Source: an uncultured Bacteroidales bacterium (GTDB lineage: Bacteria > Bacteroidota > Bacteroidia > Bacteroidales > UBA932). Taken from it: DNA of 56,706 nt. The stretch is taken from NCBI GenBank assembly GCA_946403855.1, contig CAMJBH010000002.1, positions 91,063-147,768 on the forward strand, in the 5' to 3' direction. The notes beneath the pieces are model-generated. The model was not told the DNA's origin and did no database searches. It was given only the letters and a program-made list of their open reading frames with translations. Position numbers and translations under genes: made by a program. Each line of letters begins with the position of its first letter. The stretch's first letter is position 1. Positions 9,601 to 15,944 of this stretch are shown here, in pieces.

Positions 9601-10775
9601 AAGGCCTCGGAATAGTCGGCGGTGCTGTAGCCCAGCTTGAGGGAATAAGCGTCCCCGTCTTCAAAAAGTTCGGACACCAACTTCCAGCCGGGAGTGAGCT
9701 GCCGCAGGTCTTGATAATGCACCATGCTGTCGCCGAGACGCAGCCCGCGTTTGCTGGCCAGGACCGAGCCCTGGTACACAAACATCACCTGGTTGCTGAG
9801 TCCCAGGTCCTTAACGGCGTCCTGGTAGGCGTAATACTGAAGGCTCTGGGCCTTGTCCATCTGTGCCGCCAGTGAAGCAAAGACCTCTCCCAGAGGCTCG
9901 TCGCCATCGGCGTGTAGGAATACCGGCAGCGTGTGCACCATCATGGTAATGGTGGAGAGGGTGTTTCGGTCGGAGCGGCCGAAGTAGGCAGTGCACCAGG
10001 AGGCTTTGTCTTCTGCGCTGTAAGCGGCCAGCAGAAGGCCCCATGCGGCCTGCATCAGCGTGCTCTCCTTGACGTCCCATTTGCGGGTAATGGCCTGTAT
10101 GTCTTCTTTGGATACCGAAAGCGGGTAGTGCTTGTAGCAAATATTGGCCGGAGTGTCTCCGAGATCTGTTTGTGGCAGCGGAAGGGAGTCTGTGTCGGCG
10201 GCGTCGCAGAATGTGGCTGCGTACCACTCGCGGGCTTCGGTCATTTTGGCTTCGTCGGCCCGCAGGGCTTCTTCTTCCGTCGCAATTGCGCCGCCGTCCA
10301 CAATTTCTCCGGCGGGCTTCCTGCCATTGAAGCAGCGTTCTATTTCCCTGAAGAAGAGTACAATGGAGAACCCGTCTGCTAGGACGTGATGAAAATCGAC
10401 ATACAGCCATGCCTGCCCGTCGGGGGCGAGGTAGATCTCGCAGCGGTAGAGTTTGGGTGCATGCACGTCCATGGTTTTGCCGAAGCCGGCACGGACGTCG
10501 TCGAGAGATTTCACCTCAATCAGGGGGACCGCATCTTCCAAGGCAGGAACCGAACCGCTTTCAGCCCAGGGCAGACCGTCATCGTCCAGGACGATGCTGG
10601 TGGCCAGGTAAGGGTGGGAGCACAGGGCCTGGTAAACGGCCTGGCGCACATCTTCGGGTTTCACACTGTCCGGCAGGTCAAAAAGGATGGGGTTCTGGTA
10701 GTTAAGCTGTTCGTCCTGACTGGTGACGCAGGCGTAATAAACGCCCAGCTGGCTTTGTGATAGAGGTGTTCTCAT
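3636..10775 (-). CDS. Two-module nonribosomal peptide synthetase with N-terminal C domain and reductive release
   Basis: This 2379-residue NRPS has the order C1-A1-T1-C2-A2-T2-R. C1 (1-430) has HHVLADG at 129-135. A1 (~440-880) has LLYTSGTTGTPKG at 545, YGFDAFQMD at 590, NCYGPTETT at 677, YRSGD at 760 and the A10 lysine K868. T1 has serine 925 (GLTSI). C2 (~985-1400) has HHLVCDG at 1108-1114. A2 (~1415-1890) has LLYTSGSTGKPKG at 1560, YGFDACMMD at 1605, GYGPTECT at 1693 and K1883. T2 has serine 1938 (GGTSL). The reductase (~2015-2379) has GATGFLG at 2023-2029 and Y2177xxxK2181. The N-terminal C domain suggests N-acylation of the first residue, and the reductase suggests release as an aldehyde. 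Pocket residues aligned by eye to PheA are DAMFGGCVY (A1) and DAMFSGGIF (A2); the substrates are not assignable. A1 lacks about 37 residues between core motifs A2 and A3. There is no MbtH protein or thioesterase. Confidence 0.95.
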   Translation of the reverse strand: MRTPLSQSQLGVYYACVTSQDEQLNYQNPILFDLPDSVKPEDVRQAVYQALCSHPYLATSIVLDDDGLPWAESGSVPALEDAVPLIEVKSLDDVRAGFGKTMDVHAPKLYRCEIYLAPDGQAWLYVDFHHVLADGFSIVLFFREIERCFNGRKPAGEIVDGGAIATEEEALRADEAKMTEAREWYAATFCDAADTDSLPLPQTDLGDTPANICYKHYPLSVSKEDIQAITRKWDVKESTLMQAAWGLLLAAYSAEDKASWCTAYFGRSDRNTLSTITMMVHTLPVFLHADGDEPLGEVFASLAAQMDKAQSLQYYAYQDAVKDLGLSNQVMFVYQGSVLASKRGLRLGDSMVHYQDLRQLTPGWKLVSELFEDGDAYSLKLGYSTADYSEAFMTELAACYSAILRSMVTAGTVSELEYALPEQVKWLNSLNPEPKAEDPQTLIGRFKEHVAKRPDDIFVVAGDKRLSFAEVDRLTDTIDPSYTVRCGDQVVGFSVPRDEKMVLAPLAIAKAGLTSLPLDASYPEDRLSFMKQDAAGCHTPGILVLLYTSGTTGTPKGVMLSEKNFVTFTRFHSRKIGLTADSRYATYAGYGFDAFQMDLWSCVWAGAQIHIIQDDIRFDLEGINQYLQKEKITHCFMTTQMATQMVLNYPDIPGLQWLGTGGEKMMSMDPPSYTLDNCYGPTETTVYVCSHFVDKNEPNIPIGKPNDESPLYIVNRFGKQVPWGCAGELLITGPQVGMGYLNLPEKTASVFVEWNGLRAYRSGDIVRYRQNGDIEFVGRKDGQVKIRGFRIELKEVEAVIRQFHGIKDATVQAFDYPGGGKYIAAYVVSDDKVDVHALNNFILEQKPPYMVPAATMQLDAIPLNQNQKVNKRALPEPVIGAGAEEEESAAPLNVLEQQLKEMVAAVVNTDAFGLTTDLRMAGLTSILAIKLATQIFKRFGVQLDSQLLTKGASIQSIENEILACLLQPKEAAAGAPVPEAELPSEVPLSYSQAGVYFECMKNPTSTLYNIPMCLQFPADTDVAALDEAVRKAAANHPELFVQFNSDENGVVQVAGDSSLEVPVKEMSEEDIAAFRKDFVKPFNLSKDRLCRFEIVKTEKAVYLYCDIHHLVCDGYSYDVLIHEICTLLDGGQIEAEMCSYAQFVTEQKAAESGEAFAQAGEFFKERLGGVENITEIAPDLVNPRPQGESGRVFSPIKWEDALALSKTLGVNPSAILLSAVFYSLSRFSGSDDVCITTISNGRSNLKVAGTMGMFVNTLALSSKIGAQNVKEFILQTAQTFEQTIAHENYPFARIAADYGIKADIMFAYQIGVLSDYRAGGKQVLADSTMELNVPKFKIAFYITEVQGVPSVAIEYHNGLYSQALMQSLASSVCNAVSAFAAKPEAGLKSVSLLDKDGTVLLDSFNNTAVSYDDSQTIVSLFKAQAAATPDKLAVVYHDVRLSYKELDSRTDAIAALVQSKVKGVKESVVSILIGRSEWMVIASLGVLKAGCAYQPLDPSYPSERLNFMMEDASAQLLIAQEDLLEKVAEYKGPVVLTKELESISGTPEPVEVKPEDLFILLYTSGSTGKPKGCQLEHRNLVAFCHWYKRYYDLTPGDKVAAYASYGFDACMMDMYPALTTGAAVVIVGDDIRLNLPDLNRYFEQEGVTHSFMTTQVGCQFAINCDNKSLRHLSVGGEKILPLVPPKSYRMHNGYGPTECTIFTTTYPLSEFQQNAPIGKPLDNLKLFVVDSDMNRLPLGAVGEMLVEGPQVSRGYLNLPEKTEQTYIQWEGMRCYRTGDVVRYLEDGNVQFVGRSDGQVKIRGFRIELKEVEAVIREFEGIKDATVQAFDYPNGGKYIAAYIVSDSKVDIQALNAFIKQRKPSYMVPAATMQLDAIPLNQNQKVNRRALPAPQIQAENRDYVAPEGELEKFFCDVFALVLSTDKVGATDNFFEMGGTSLMVTKIVIEADKAGKHVAYGDVFDHPTPRLLAQFLGGGIKAKVEEKDTEIESFDYRGIDAILQHNNVGMFLKGERQQLGDVLLTGATGFLGIHLLRELIDSDAATITCLVRGKDRESAEHRLKNLLFYYFEKSFAQLFGTRIFVVCGDVTSKFDPGRHIDTVFNSAANVKHFSKGTDIEDVNVGGARRCVEYCLHTGARLVHISTTSIGEIWVDRGDGSQAPMLDERKLWFGQFLDNRYMHSKFLAERFILEAVAHHGLSAKIMRVGNLAPRSSDGEFQANFNSNSYMGRLKVFYTLGCCPYEGYDEPTEMSPIDETAKAVVLLALTPKECTVFQPFNNHTELLGDVLRLMEKVGCNMRFVEEEEFRQAIAIASQDPRKAGLLSAVLAYQDLSHGQKAETIERDNRFTCAVLHRLGFHWSDTSSDYIVQMLRQIAAFGFFE

Positions 10776-10797
10776 TACTTTCAGAGTATCGTATCAT

Positions 10798-10829
10798 CAA
10801 ATATAATAATACTCTATCACTTTTGCAAA
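10798..10829 (-). promoter_or_regulatory. Promoter of the NRPS operon
   Basis: Reading on the minus strand, TTTG (10826-10829) is separated by exactly 20 nt from TATATTTG (10798-10805). This is a full match to the Bacteroidetes -33/-7 pattern. It lies 22 nt upstream of the NRPS ATG. Confidence 0.75.
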
Positions 10830-10839
10830 AAAAAATAGC

Positions 10840-10847
10840 TACCTTTA
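10840..10847 (+). promoter_or_regulatory. Weak -7 element ahead of the PPTase
   Basis: TACCTTTA matches TAnnTTTG at seven of eight positions and lies 9 nt before the PPTase start, implying a very short leader. A TTTTG at 10821-10825 is closer than the usual -33 spacing. It is divergent from the NRPS promoter. Confidence 0.4.
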
Positions 10848-10856
10848 TGATGCGTA

Positions 10857-11438
10857 ATGCTCTATTTGAATACACATATTCAAGATCTGGACGTGGAGCG
10901 CGCCCTGGCGCAGGTGAGCCCCCAGCGGCGCCGCGAGGCTCTCCGCTATGTCAAAGAATGCGACCGCCGTCTTTCGCTGGCGGTTTATCTCTTGTTGCAG
11001 GAAGCGCTGGAAAAGGAGTACGGTATCACAGGTGCCCCTCGGTTCGGCTTCGGCCCTGCCGGCAAGCCTTTCCTGGAGGATTATCCTCACATTCATTTCA
11101 ACCTGAGCCATTGCCCAGGTGCAGCATTATGTGTGGTAAGCGATGAGCCGGTGGGCTGCGACATAGAGTGTGTGCCGGAAACCCTGGACATGGACCTGTG
11201 CCGCCATGTCTGCCATGAATCCGAACTGGACGTTATCCTGAATTCCCCGTCACCGGAAGTTGCCTTCGCAACTCTCTGGACCAGAAAGGAAGCCTTGCTC
11301 AAGTACACCGGAGAAGGGCTTACGGAGAATCTGCCTCAATTGATGTTCTCGCCTGTCGCCGGAACGGTCCGGTTCGAAACCTTCACTACGTTCTCAGGCG
11401 ACTTTGTCTATACCGTCTGCCGAGAACTTGATTGCTAG
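10857..11438 (+). CDS. Sfp-type 4'-phosphopantetheinyl transferase
   Basis: This 193-aa enzyme transfers phosphopantetheine from CoA to carrier-domain serines. It is therefore the likely activator of NRPS serines 925 and 1938. The Sfp-family motifs are in order: GKPFL (69-73), FNLSHC (81-86), GCDIE (100-104, the metal-binding D102 and E104) and WTRKEALLK (141-149, K144/E145). It is transcribed divergently from the NRPS across an 81-nt gap. The pairing of a reductase-terminated dipeptide NRPS with its own PPTase resembles the ausA/ausB arrangement of staphylococci. Its last 45 bp overlap the 3' end of the convergent phosphatase gene. Confidence 0.93.
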   Translation: MLYLNTHIQDLDVERALAQVSPQRRREALRYVKECDRRLSLAVYLLLQEALEKEYGITGAPRFGFGPAGKPFLEDYPHIHFNLSHCPGAALCVVSDEPVGCDIECVPETLDMDLCRHVCHESELDVILNSPSPEVAFATLWTRKEALLKYTGEGLTENLPQLMFSPVAGTVRFETFTTFSGDFVYTVCRELDC

Positions 11439-13361
11439 CATGGTGAGGTCGTCGCTCTGTTCGGCGCCGGCGGCGAAGGTGTGGACGGCGTCCGTCAGGG
11501 CGGCTACCATACCGTTGGGGCTGCTGTCTTTCATGTCGTTGAGCAGGTTCAGCATCCTTTCTGTGCCGAACTGGGCGTGTTCCATGTTTTCCGCTTCGGT
11601 GAGGCCGTCGGTGTACAGCAGTATGGTGGTTCCGGGCTCGATGACCTTGTTCTGCCTCAGGTAGCGCCATTCGTTGTCTATGCCCAGGGGGATATTCGCT
11701 TCTACGTCAAGAAGCTTTGCGCCGTCTTTGTTGACAATCACCGGAACGTTGTGTCCTGCGTTGCAGAAGTGGAAAGCTCCCGTGGACAGATTTATCATGC
11801 CGGCGAAGAACGTAGCGAACATCATGGACTCGTTGCGCTCGGTCATGGCAGAATTGAGCCCCGATATAATCAGGTCGGGCTGGGTCTCGTGGGCCGAGAG
11901 GGCATGGAACTGGGTGTTGATTTCGGCCATCACGAGGGATGCCGGGACACCCTTGCCGGAGACGTCTCCAATGCAGAAAAACAGCATGTTATCCCGTATA
12001 TGGAAGTCGTACATGTCGCCGCCGATGATCTTTGCAGGCGTGAGGCTTGCATAGACTTCTACGTCGGGGCGCTCAGGGAAGGACTTAGGCAGCATGGACA
12101 TCTGGATGTCGCGGGCGATATTGAGCTCGCTCTCGAGCGATGCGCGCCGGGCCGTGGCCGTGGTGAGCTGGTTGATGTACGCGGACAGGGATATCTGCAT
12201 GTCTTCGAAGGAATCTCGCAAGCGGCATATTTCGTCGCGGTGCTTGATCTTCGGGAGTTCTGTGTCGAAGTTCCCCTTGGCAATCTCTTCCGCCGAGGCG
12301 GCGAGCTTGACCAGGGGCTTGGTGGCGCTGCGTATGCTCAGACGGCAGACAATCGCAATCACGATTGCGGCAAGGCTTATGAACAGCAGCACAATGAATC
12401 CCAGCATGACTCCGGGGAGGGACACGGACTTGACGGGCACCACCACGCCCATCGACCAGCCGGTGCTCTTGAGCGGACCGTAGTACACATAAACGGCCTG
12501 TTTGTCAATGTTGATCTTGGCCGATCCGGTCTTGCCTTCCATCATGTCGCGGCCTGCGCGCCTGTAGCTGCCGTCGTCGTCGGGCTCGGCGAAGTCGAAG
12601 AAAGTCTTTTTGAGAATGCGGCTCGTATCCGGATGCACTATGTATTCACCGTTGCGGCCCAGGATGAAGCTGTATGTTCTGAAAGAAGGGTCGCGGTTGG
12701 ACAGGCGGGACGAACGACGGGAATTCTCTTTCCGGTCATTCTCCTGAAGCTGCTTTATGAGCCATTGAAGTTTGAGATCGGCCCCGAGCACCGCCACGGT
12801 TCCGCTTTTGCGGTCGCGTACGGGAATCGAGTATGTGCACACCATGGAGCGGGCCCCGTCCCTGTCGATATAAGGATCGGACCATCGGCCTTCAGGATAT
12901 TTGAATGCATTCTGGTACCATTCCAGCTGGAAATAATCGTGATTCTTGGATCCTATCTGCCTGATGCTGATCTCTTCTGTGAGAGAGTCGCGCGCGGCAT
13001 AAGGCTCGAACCATTTTCCAACCTCCGGGAAGTAATTAGGTATGAACCCGACGCACGCCCCGTTTACGTATGGGTTGAGGCGAAGCTCGTCGGCAAGGGC
13101 TGAGCACACGCTTGCCGGTTTACTGAGATTGTAGCTGATTTCGTCTTCTATGTTGGCGGCCGAGATCTCAACCGCAGACAGCCAGAGGTCCATCTCGTCG
13201 TTGGTAATTTCCATGACGTCCATGAAATGGTTGCCAACCTGGGCTCCGAAGCGTTTTACGGAATGGTAGAAAATCCATCCGGAAAGAAGCAGCATCGTCA
13301 CCAGTACAATGGCTATGACCCTGTTTGTGATGCGCCTGGGGAACGAATGAGGATACTTCAT
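11394..13361 (-). CDS. Cache-HAMP-SpoIIE serine phosphatase
   Basis: This membrane receptor phosphatase has 655 aa. It has TM1 at about 13-31, a large periplasmic Cache-like sensor domain (about 35-300) and TM2 at about 315-340. A HAMP linker (about 340-395) and a short coiled coil follow, ending in a PP2C/SpoIIE domain with GGDMYDFH, IGDVSGKGVPASLVM, YTDGLTEAEN and SDDLTMLAI. Unlike the phosphatase in the NRPS operon it has a HAMP domain and no ATPase domain. The two Cache segments are clearly homologous (compare NPYVNGACVGFIPNYFP with NPHVIGGCMAFVPGYYP). It probably dephosphorylates a STAS protein, perhaps the one at 1234-1536. Its 3' end overlaps the PPTase gene tail-to-tail by 45 bp. Confidence 0.9.
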   Translation of the reverse strand: MKYPHSFPRRITNRVIAIVLVTMLLLSGWIFYHSVKRFGAQVGNHFMDVMEITNDEMDLWLSAVEISAANIEDEISYNLSKPASVCSALADELRLNPYVNGACVGFIPNYFPEVGKWFEPYAARDSLTEEISIRQIGSKNHDYFQLEWYQNAFKYPEGRWSDPYIDRDGARSMVCTYSIPVRDRKSGTVAVLGADLKLQWLIKQLQENDRKENSRRSSRLSNRDPSFRTYSFILGRNGEYIVHPDTSRILKKTFFDFAEPDDDGSYRRAGRDMMEGKTGSAKINIDKQAVYVYYGPLKSTGWSMGVVVPVKSVSLPGVMLGFIVLLFISLAAIVIAIVCRLSIRSATKPLVKLAASAEEIAKGNFDTELPKIKHRDEICRLRDSFEDMQISLSAYINQLTTATARRASLESELNIARDIQMSMLPKSFPERPDVEVYASLTPAKIIGGDMYDFHIRDNMLFFCIGDVSGKGVPASLVMAEINTQFHALSAHETQPDLIISGLNSAMTERNESMMFATFFAGMINLSTGAFHFCNAGHNVPVIVNKDGAKLLDVEANIPLGIDNEWRYLRQNKVIEPGTTILLYTDGLTEAENMEHAQFGTERMLNLLNDMKDSSPNGMVAALTDAVHTFAAGAEQSDDLTMLAIKFSADGIDKVA

Positions 13362-13387
13362 CTCAGTGGCTCAAAAAGTAATTCACA

Positions 13388-13395
13388 CAAAATTA
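13388..13395 (-). promoter_or_regulatory. -7 element of the second SpoIIE phosphatase
   Basis: TAATTTTG on the minus strand matches TAnnTTTG and lies 26 nt before the ATG at 13361. No clear TTTG was found at the -33 distance. Confidence 0.5.
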
Positions 13396-13419
13396 GCGAC
13401 TTTTTCGCAATATTCCTAT

Positions 13420-13427
13420 TATATTTG
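13420..13427 (+). promoter_or_regulatory. -7 element of the aminotransferase gene
   Basis: TATATTTG on the plus strand is a perfect -7 match, 21 nt before the ATG at 13449 and divergent from the phosphatase promoter. It also argues against the longer upstream reading of the aminotransferase ORF. Confidence 0.55.
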
Positions 13428-13448
13428 TGTGTCAATACCGATAAGCAG

Positions 13449-14768
13449 ATGAGAGTTTTCAGTGAGCAGATTATGGCGGAAGCGTGCCGCCGCAACAATA
13501 TAATACGTCCCGGAATCGCCACGATTATGGATTGTGCCAAATTGTCGGCATATCTGCAGGAACAGACGGGTATCCCTGTGATCCACATGGAATTAGGTTC
13601 TCCGGGGTTTGCCCCCAACAAAGTCGGAATCGAGGCCGAGAAAGCGGCGCTGGACGCCGGAGTGGGATCGTCGTACCCGCCGACGGACGGCCTGCCGGTG
13701 CTCAAGGAGGCGTCGTCCCGCTTCGTGAAGGCATTCCTCGGGCTCGAGCTAGCACCGCTCTACCATATACCCACCACCGGATCTATGCTCGGGGCCTTCG
13801 GTGCATTTGCCGCGGCGAGCCAGTGTGTGCCCGGGCGCAAAAAGATATTGGTCATTGAGCCCAGCTTTTCTGCCAACAAGCAGCAGATGGCCATTCTGGA
13901 CATACCTTGGAAGGGCGTAGAAATTGCCGGTATGCGGCAGTGCGGCTTGGAGGCCGGCCTGCGGGCAGAGCTTGCCGGCGAGGAGTATGCGGCGATAATG
14001 TATTCCAACCCAAATAATCCTTCATGGATGTGCTTGTCGGATGAGGAACTTAAAATAGTGGCAAAGGTGGCAGACGATACCCATACCATTGTGATTGAGG
14101 ACCTTGCATACTTCTGTATGGACTTCCGCGGCGCCGGGTTCGGTATCCCCGGCAGGGAACCTTATCCTCCCACAGTGTCGAAATATGCAAGCCGCTATAT
14201 CATTTTGCTGTCTGCCTCCAAAATCTTTTCCTATGCGGGGCAGCGTATCGGCGTCATGTGTGTGGGACCTGAGCTCTACCATGAGTCATATCCGGAGCTG
14301 GCCCGCCGCTACGGAGGCTTGGGAATATTCGGTCTCACCCTCACTGGCGGCATTCTGGACATGATCACCTCCGGCTGTACGGCCAGTACTCAGTGGGGCC
14401 TTGCCGCGATGATGGATCGCAGCTGCGAGGGAAGCCTCGATTTCGTGGCCGACGTGAAGGCCTATGGAGACAGGGCGTCGAAGATGAAGGAAATATTTCT
14501 GCGCCACGGTTTTTCTATTAGTTATGATTCCGATGCCGAGGGACCGATTGCAGACGGCTTTTTCTTCACTCTCAGCTATCCCGGAATGGACAGCGGCACC
14601 CTTGTGGAGGAGCTGCTTTCCTATGGCGTCAGCACCGTGAGCCTGGACAAAATGGGCAGCTCCCGCGACGGCGTGCGGGTGTGCTCGAGCCGCATTCAGG
14701 GCCACCAGTTCGGCCTCCTGGAAGAACGCATGGCCGCTTTTGCCGCTGACCATCCGGTGGAACTATAG
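13449..14768 (+). CDS. PLP-dependent class I/II aminotransferase
   Basis: This 439-aa fold-type I PLP enzyme has the substrate/cofactor segment YSNPNNP (185-191), an acidic pair in IEDLAYF (217-223) and the Schiff-base lysine K258 in LLSASKIFSYAGQR. The start at 13449 (MRVFSEQ) follows a perfect -7 element; a longer reading would overlap the divergent phosphatase gene. The amino donor and acceptor are not predictable. Because it lies next to an NRPS that ends in a reductase, it may supply an unusual amino acid or transaminate the released aldehyde, but it may equally be unrelated. It is followed by the LOG-family gene under its own promoter. Confidence 0.85.
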   Translation: MRVFSEQIMAEACRRNNIIRPGIATIMDCAKLSAYLQEQTGIPVIHMELGSPGFAPNKVGIEAEKAALDAGVGSSYPPTDGLPVLKEASSRFVKAFLGLELAPLYHIPTTGSMLGAFGAFAAASQCVPGRKKILVIEPSFSANKQQMAILDIPWKGVEIAGMRQCGLEAGLRAELAGEEYAAIMYSNPNNPSWMCLSDEELKIVAKVADDTHTIVIEDLAYFCMDFRGAGFGIPGREPYPPTVSKYASRYIILLSASKIFSYAGQRIGVMCVGPELYHESYPELARRYGGLGIFGLTLTGGILDMITSGCTASTQWGLAAMMDRSCEGSLDFVADVKAYGDRASKMKEIFLRHGFSISYDSDAEGPIADGFFFTLSYPGMDSGTLVEELLSYGVSTVSLDKMGSSRDGVRVCSSRIQGHQFGLLEERMAAFAADHPVEL

Positions 14769-14784
14769 TTCCATATTTTTTGTA

Positions 14785-14792
14785 TATATTTG
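14785..14792 (+). promoter_or_regulatory. -7 element of the LOG-family gene
   Basis: TATATTTG lies 24 nt before the ATG at 14817. A TTG start at 14790 would lie inside this promoter element, so the ATG is preferred. Confidence 0.55.
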
Positions 14793-14816
14793 CAAAAGCT
14801 GATAAACCAATTGCCT

Positions 14817-15935
14817 ATGCCGTCCCATTCTTACAGAGAAGTGGAAAATATCTCTTCCTTGCCAGGCCCCGACGAATCGGGAGTAGTGGCCCATTATGTT
14901 TTCCAGTATATTAACTTCAACATGGTGCCGCAGTATGTCGCCGCAGGACATCGTTTCAGCGACTGTTTCTTCTTTGGCTGCGACATTCCTTCGGACATGG
15001 AAGGGCGTATAGGCAGCACCTGTCTGGTGTTCCCGCGCCTGGGCCTCAGCTACAGCACTTTCAGGGGCAAGCTCTACACCGCTGAAGAGCTCTATGCCGG
15101 CTATGATCCGGCGCACGGAGAGAGTTTTGCAAACTGCTTTGACACAAGAGTTTACAACGATTACATAGAAAAGGGCAAACATTGCAACGAGATACGCGAG
15201 ACGCTCGGACGCACACTTCATGACAGGGCGATCGAAGATGCCATGGGCGACTTCCTCAGCCGCTTCGGCGAGCGCCAGGTGGTGGCGATTATGGGCGGTC
15301 ATGTGATCAAAAGGACCGAGCCGGAGTACCGCAAGGTGGCGTTGATAAGCAAGGAACTTACCGAAAAAGGCAAATTGATGGCCTCCGGAGGCGGCCCCGG
15401 TGCAATGGAAGCGACTCACTTGGGCGCATGGATGGCGGGCCGGACAGAAGAAGAATTCAACGAGGCCCTTGAGATGCTCTCCGAGGCTCCCACCTTCCGG
15501 GACGAAGGCTGGCTCAGGACCGCTTTCGAGGTGAGGGCGAAATTCCCCCAGAGCCGCTACCGCAGCCTGGGCATCCCCACATGGTTCTACGGCCACGAGC
15601 CCGCGACCCCTTTTGCCACCGACATAGCTAAATACTTCCAGAACAGCATGCGTGAGGACATTTTGCTCACCATAGCCAAGGGCGGTATCATTTATACTCC
15701 GGGCTCTGCCGGCACCCTTCAGGAGATATTTCAGGATGCCGCGCAGAATCACTACAAGACCGTGGGCATTTCCAGTCCCATGGTATTCCTGGGCAAGGAT
15801 TTCTTCGGGCGCGAAGTGCCCGTGTACACCTTGCTCGAGGCTCTTATGGCCAACGGCCGCTACAAAGACCTGATGCTGACGATAACCGACAGCAGGGAAG
15901 AAGTGGTCGATGCCATCATGTCTTTCGGTGCATAG
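14817..15935 (+). CDS. LOG-family Rossmann-fold nucleotide-binding protein
   Basis: This 372-aa protein contains the LOG (lysine-decarboxylase-like) Rossmann domain found in nucleotide 5'-monophosphate nucleosidases and cytokinin-activating enzymes. The family glycine-rich loop is GGGPGAMEA (191-199) and the catalytic-type motif is PGSAGTLQE (295-303), close to PGGxGTxxE. About 150 N-terminal residues precede the domain, so it is longer than simple LOG proteins and closer in layout to PpnN-type proteins. The start at 14817 (MPSHSY) is chosen because upstream start codons fall within the -7 promoter element. A role in nucleotide recycling is the family expectation. The substrate is unknown. 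Confidence 0.82.
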   Translation: MPSHSYREVENISSLPGPDESGVVAHYVFQYINFNMVPQYVAAGHRFSDCFFFGCDIPSDMEGRIGSTCLVFPRLGLSYSTFRGKLYTAEELYAGYDPAHGESFANCFDTRVYNDYIEKGKHCNEIRETLGRTLHDRAIEDAMGDFLSRFGERQVVAIMGGHVIKRTEPEYRKVALISKELTEKGKLMASGGGPGAMEATHLGAWMAGRTEEEFNEALEMLSEAPTFRDEGWLRTAFEVRAKFPQSRYRSLGIPTWFYGHEPATPFATDIAKYFQNSMREDILLTIAKGGIIYTPGSAGTLQEIFQDAAQNHYKTVGISSPMVFLGKDFFGREVPVYTLLEALMANGRYKDLMLTITDSREEVVDAIMSFGA

Positions 15936-15944
15936 TAAACAGCC

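Noticed and set aside
3800..10760. Many long plus-strand open frames opposite the NRPS (up to 735 aa)
   Set aside because: They lie antisense to an NRPS with all expected motifs and are an effect of high GC codon use. None has a recognisable family motif or promoter.
13227..13448. N-terminal extension of the aminotransferase
   Set aside because: It would overlap the divergent phosphatase gene and its promoter, and contains a perfect -7 element (13420-13427) that must lie upstream of the start.
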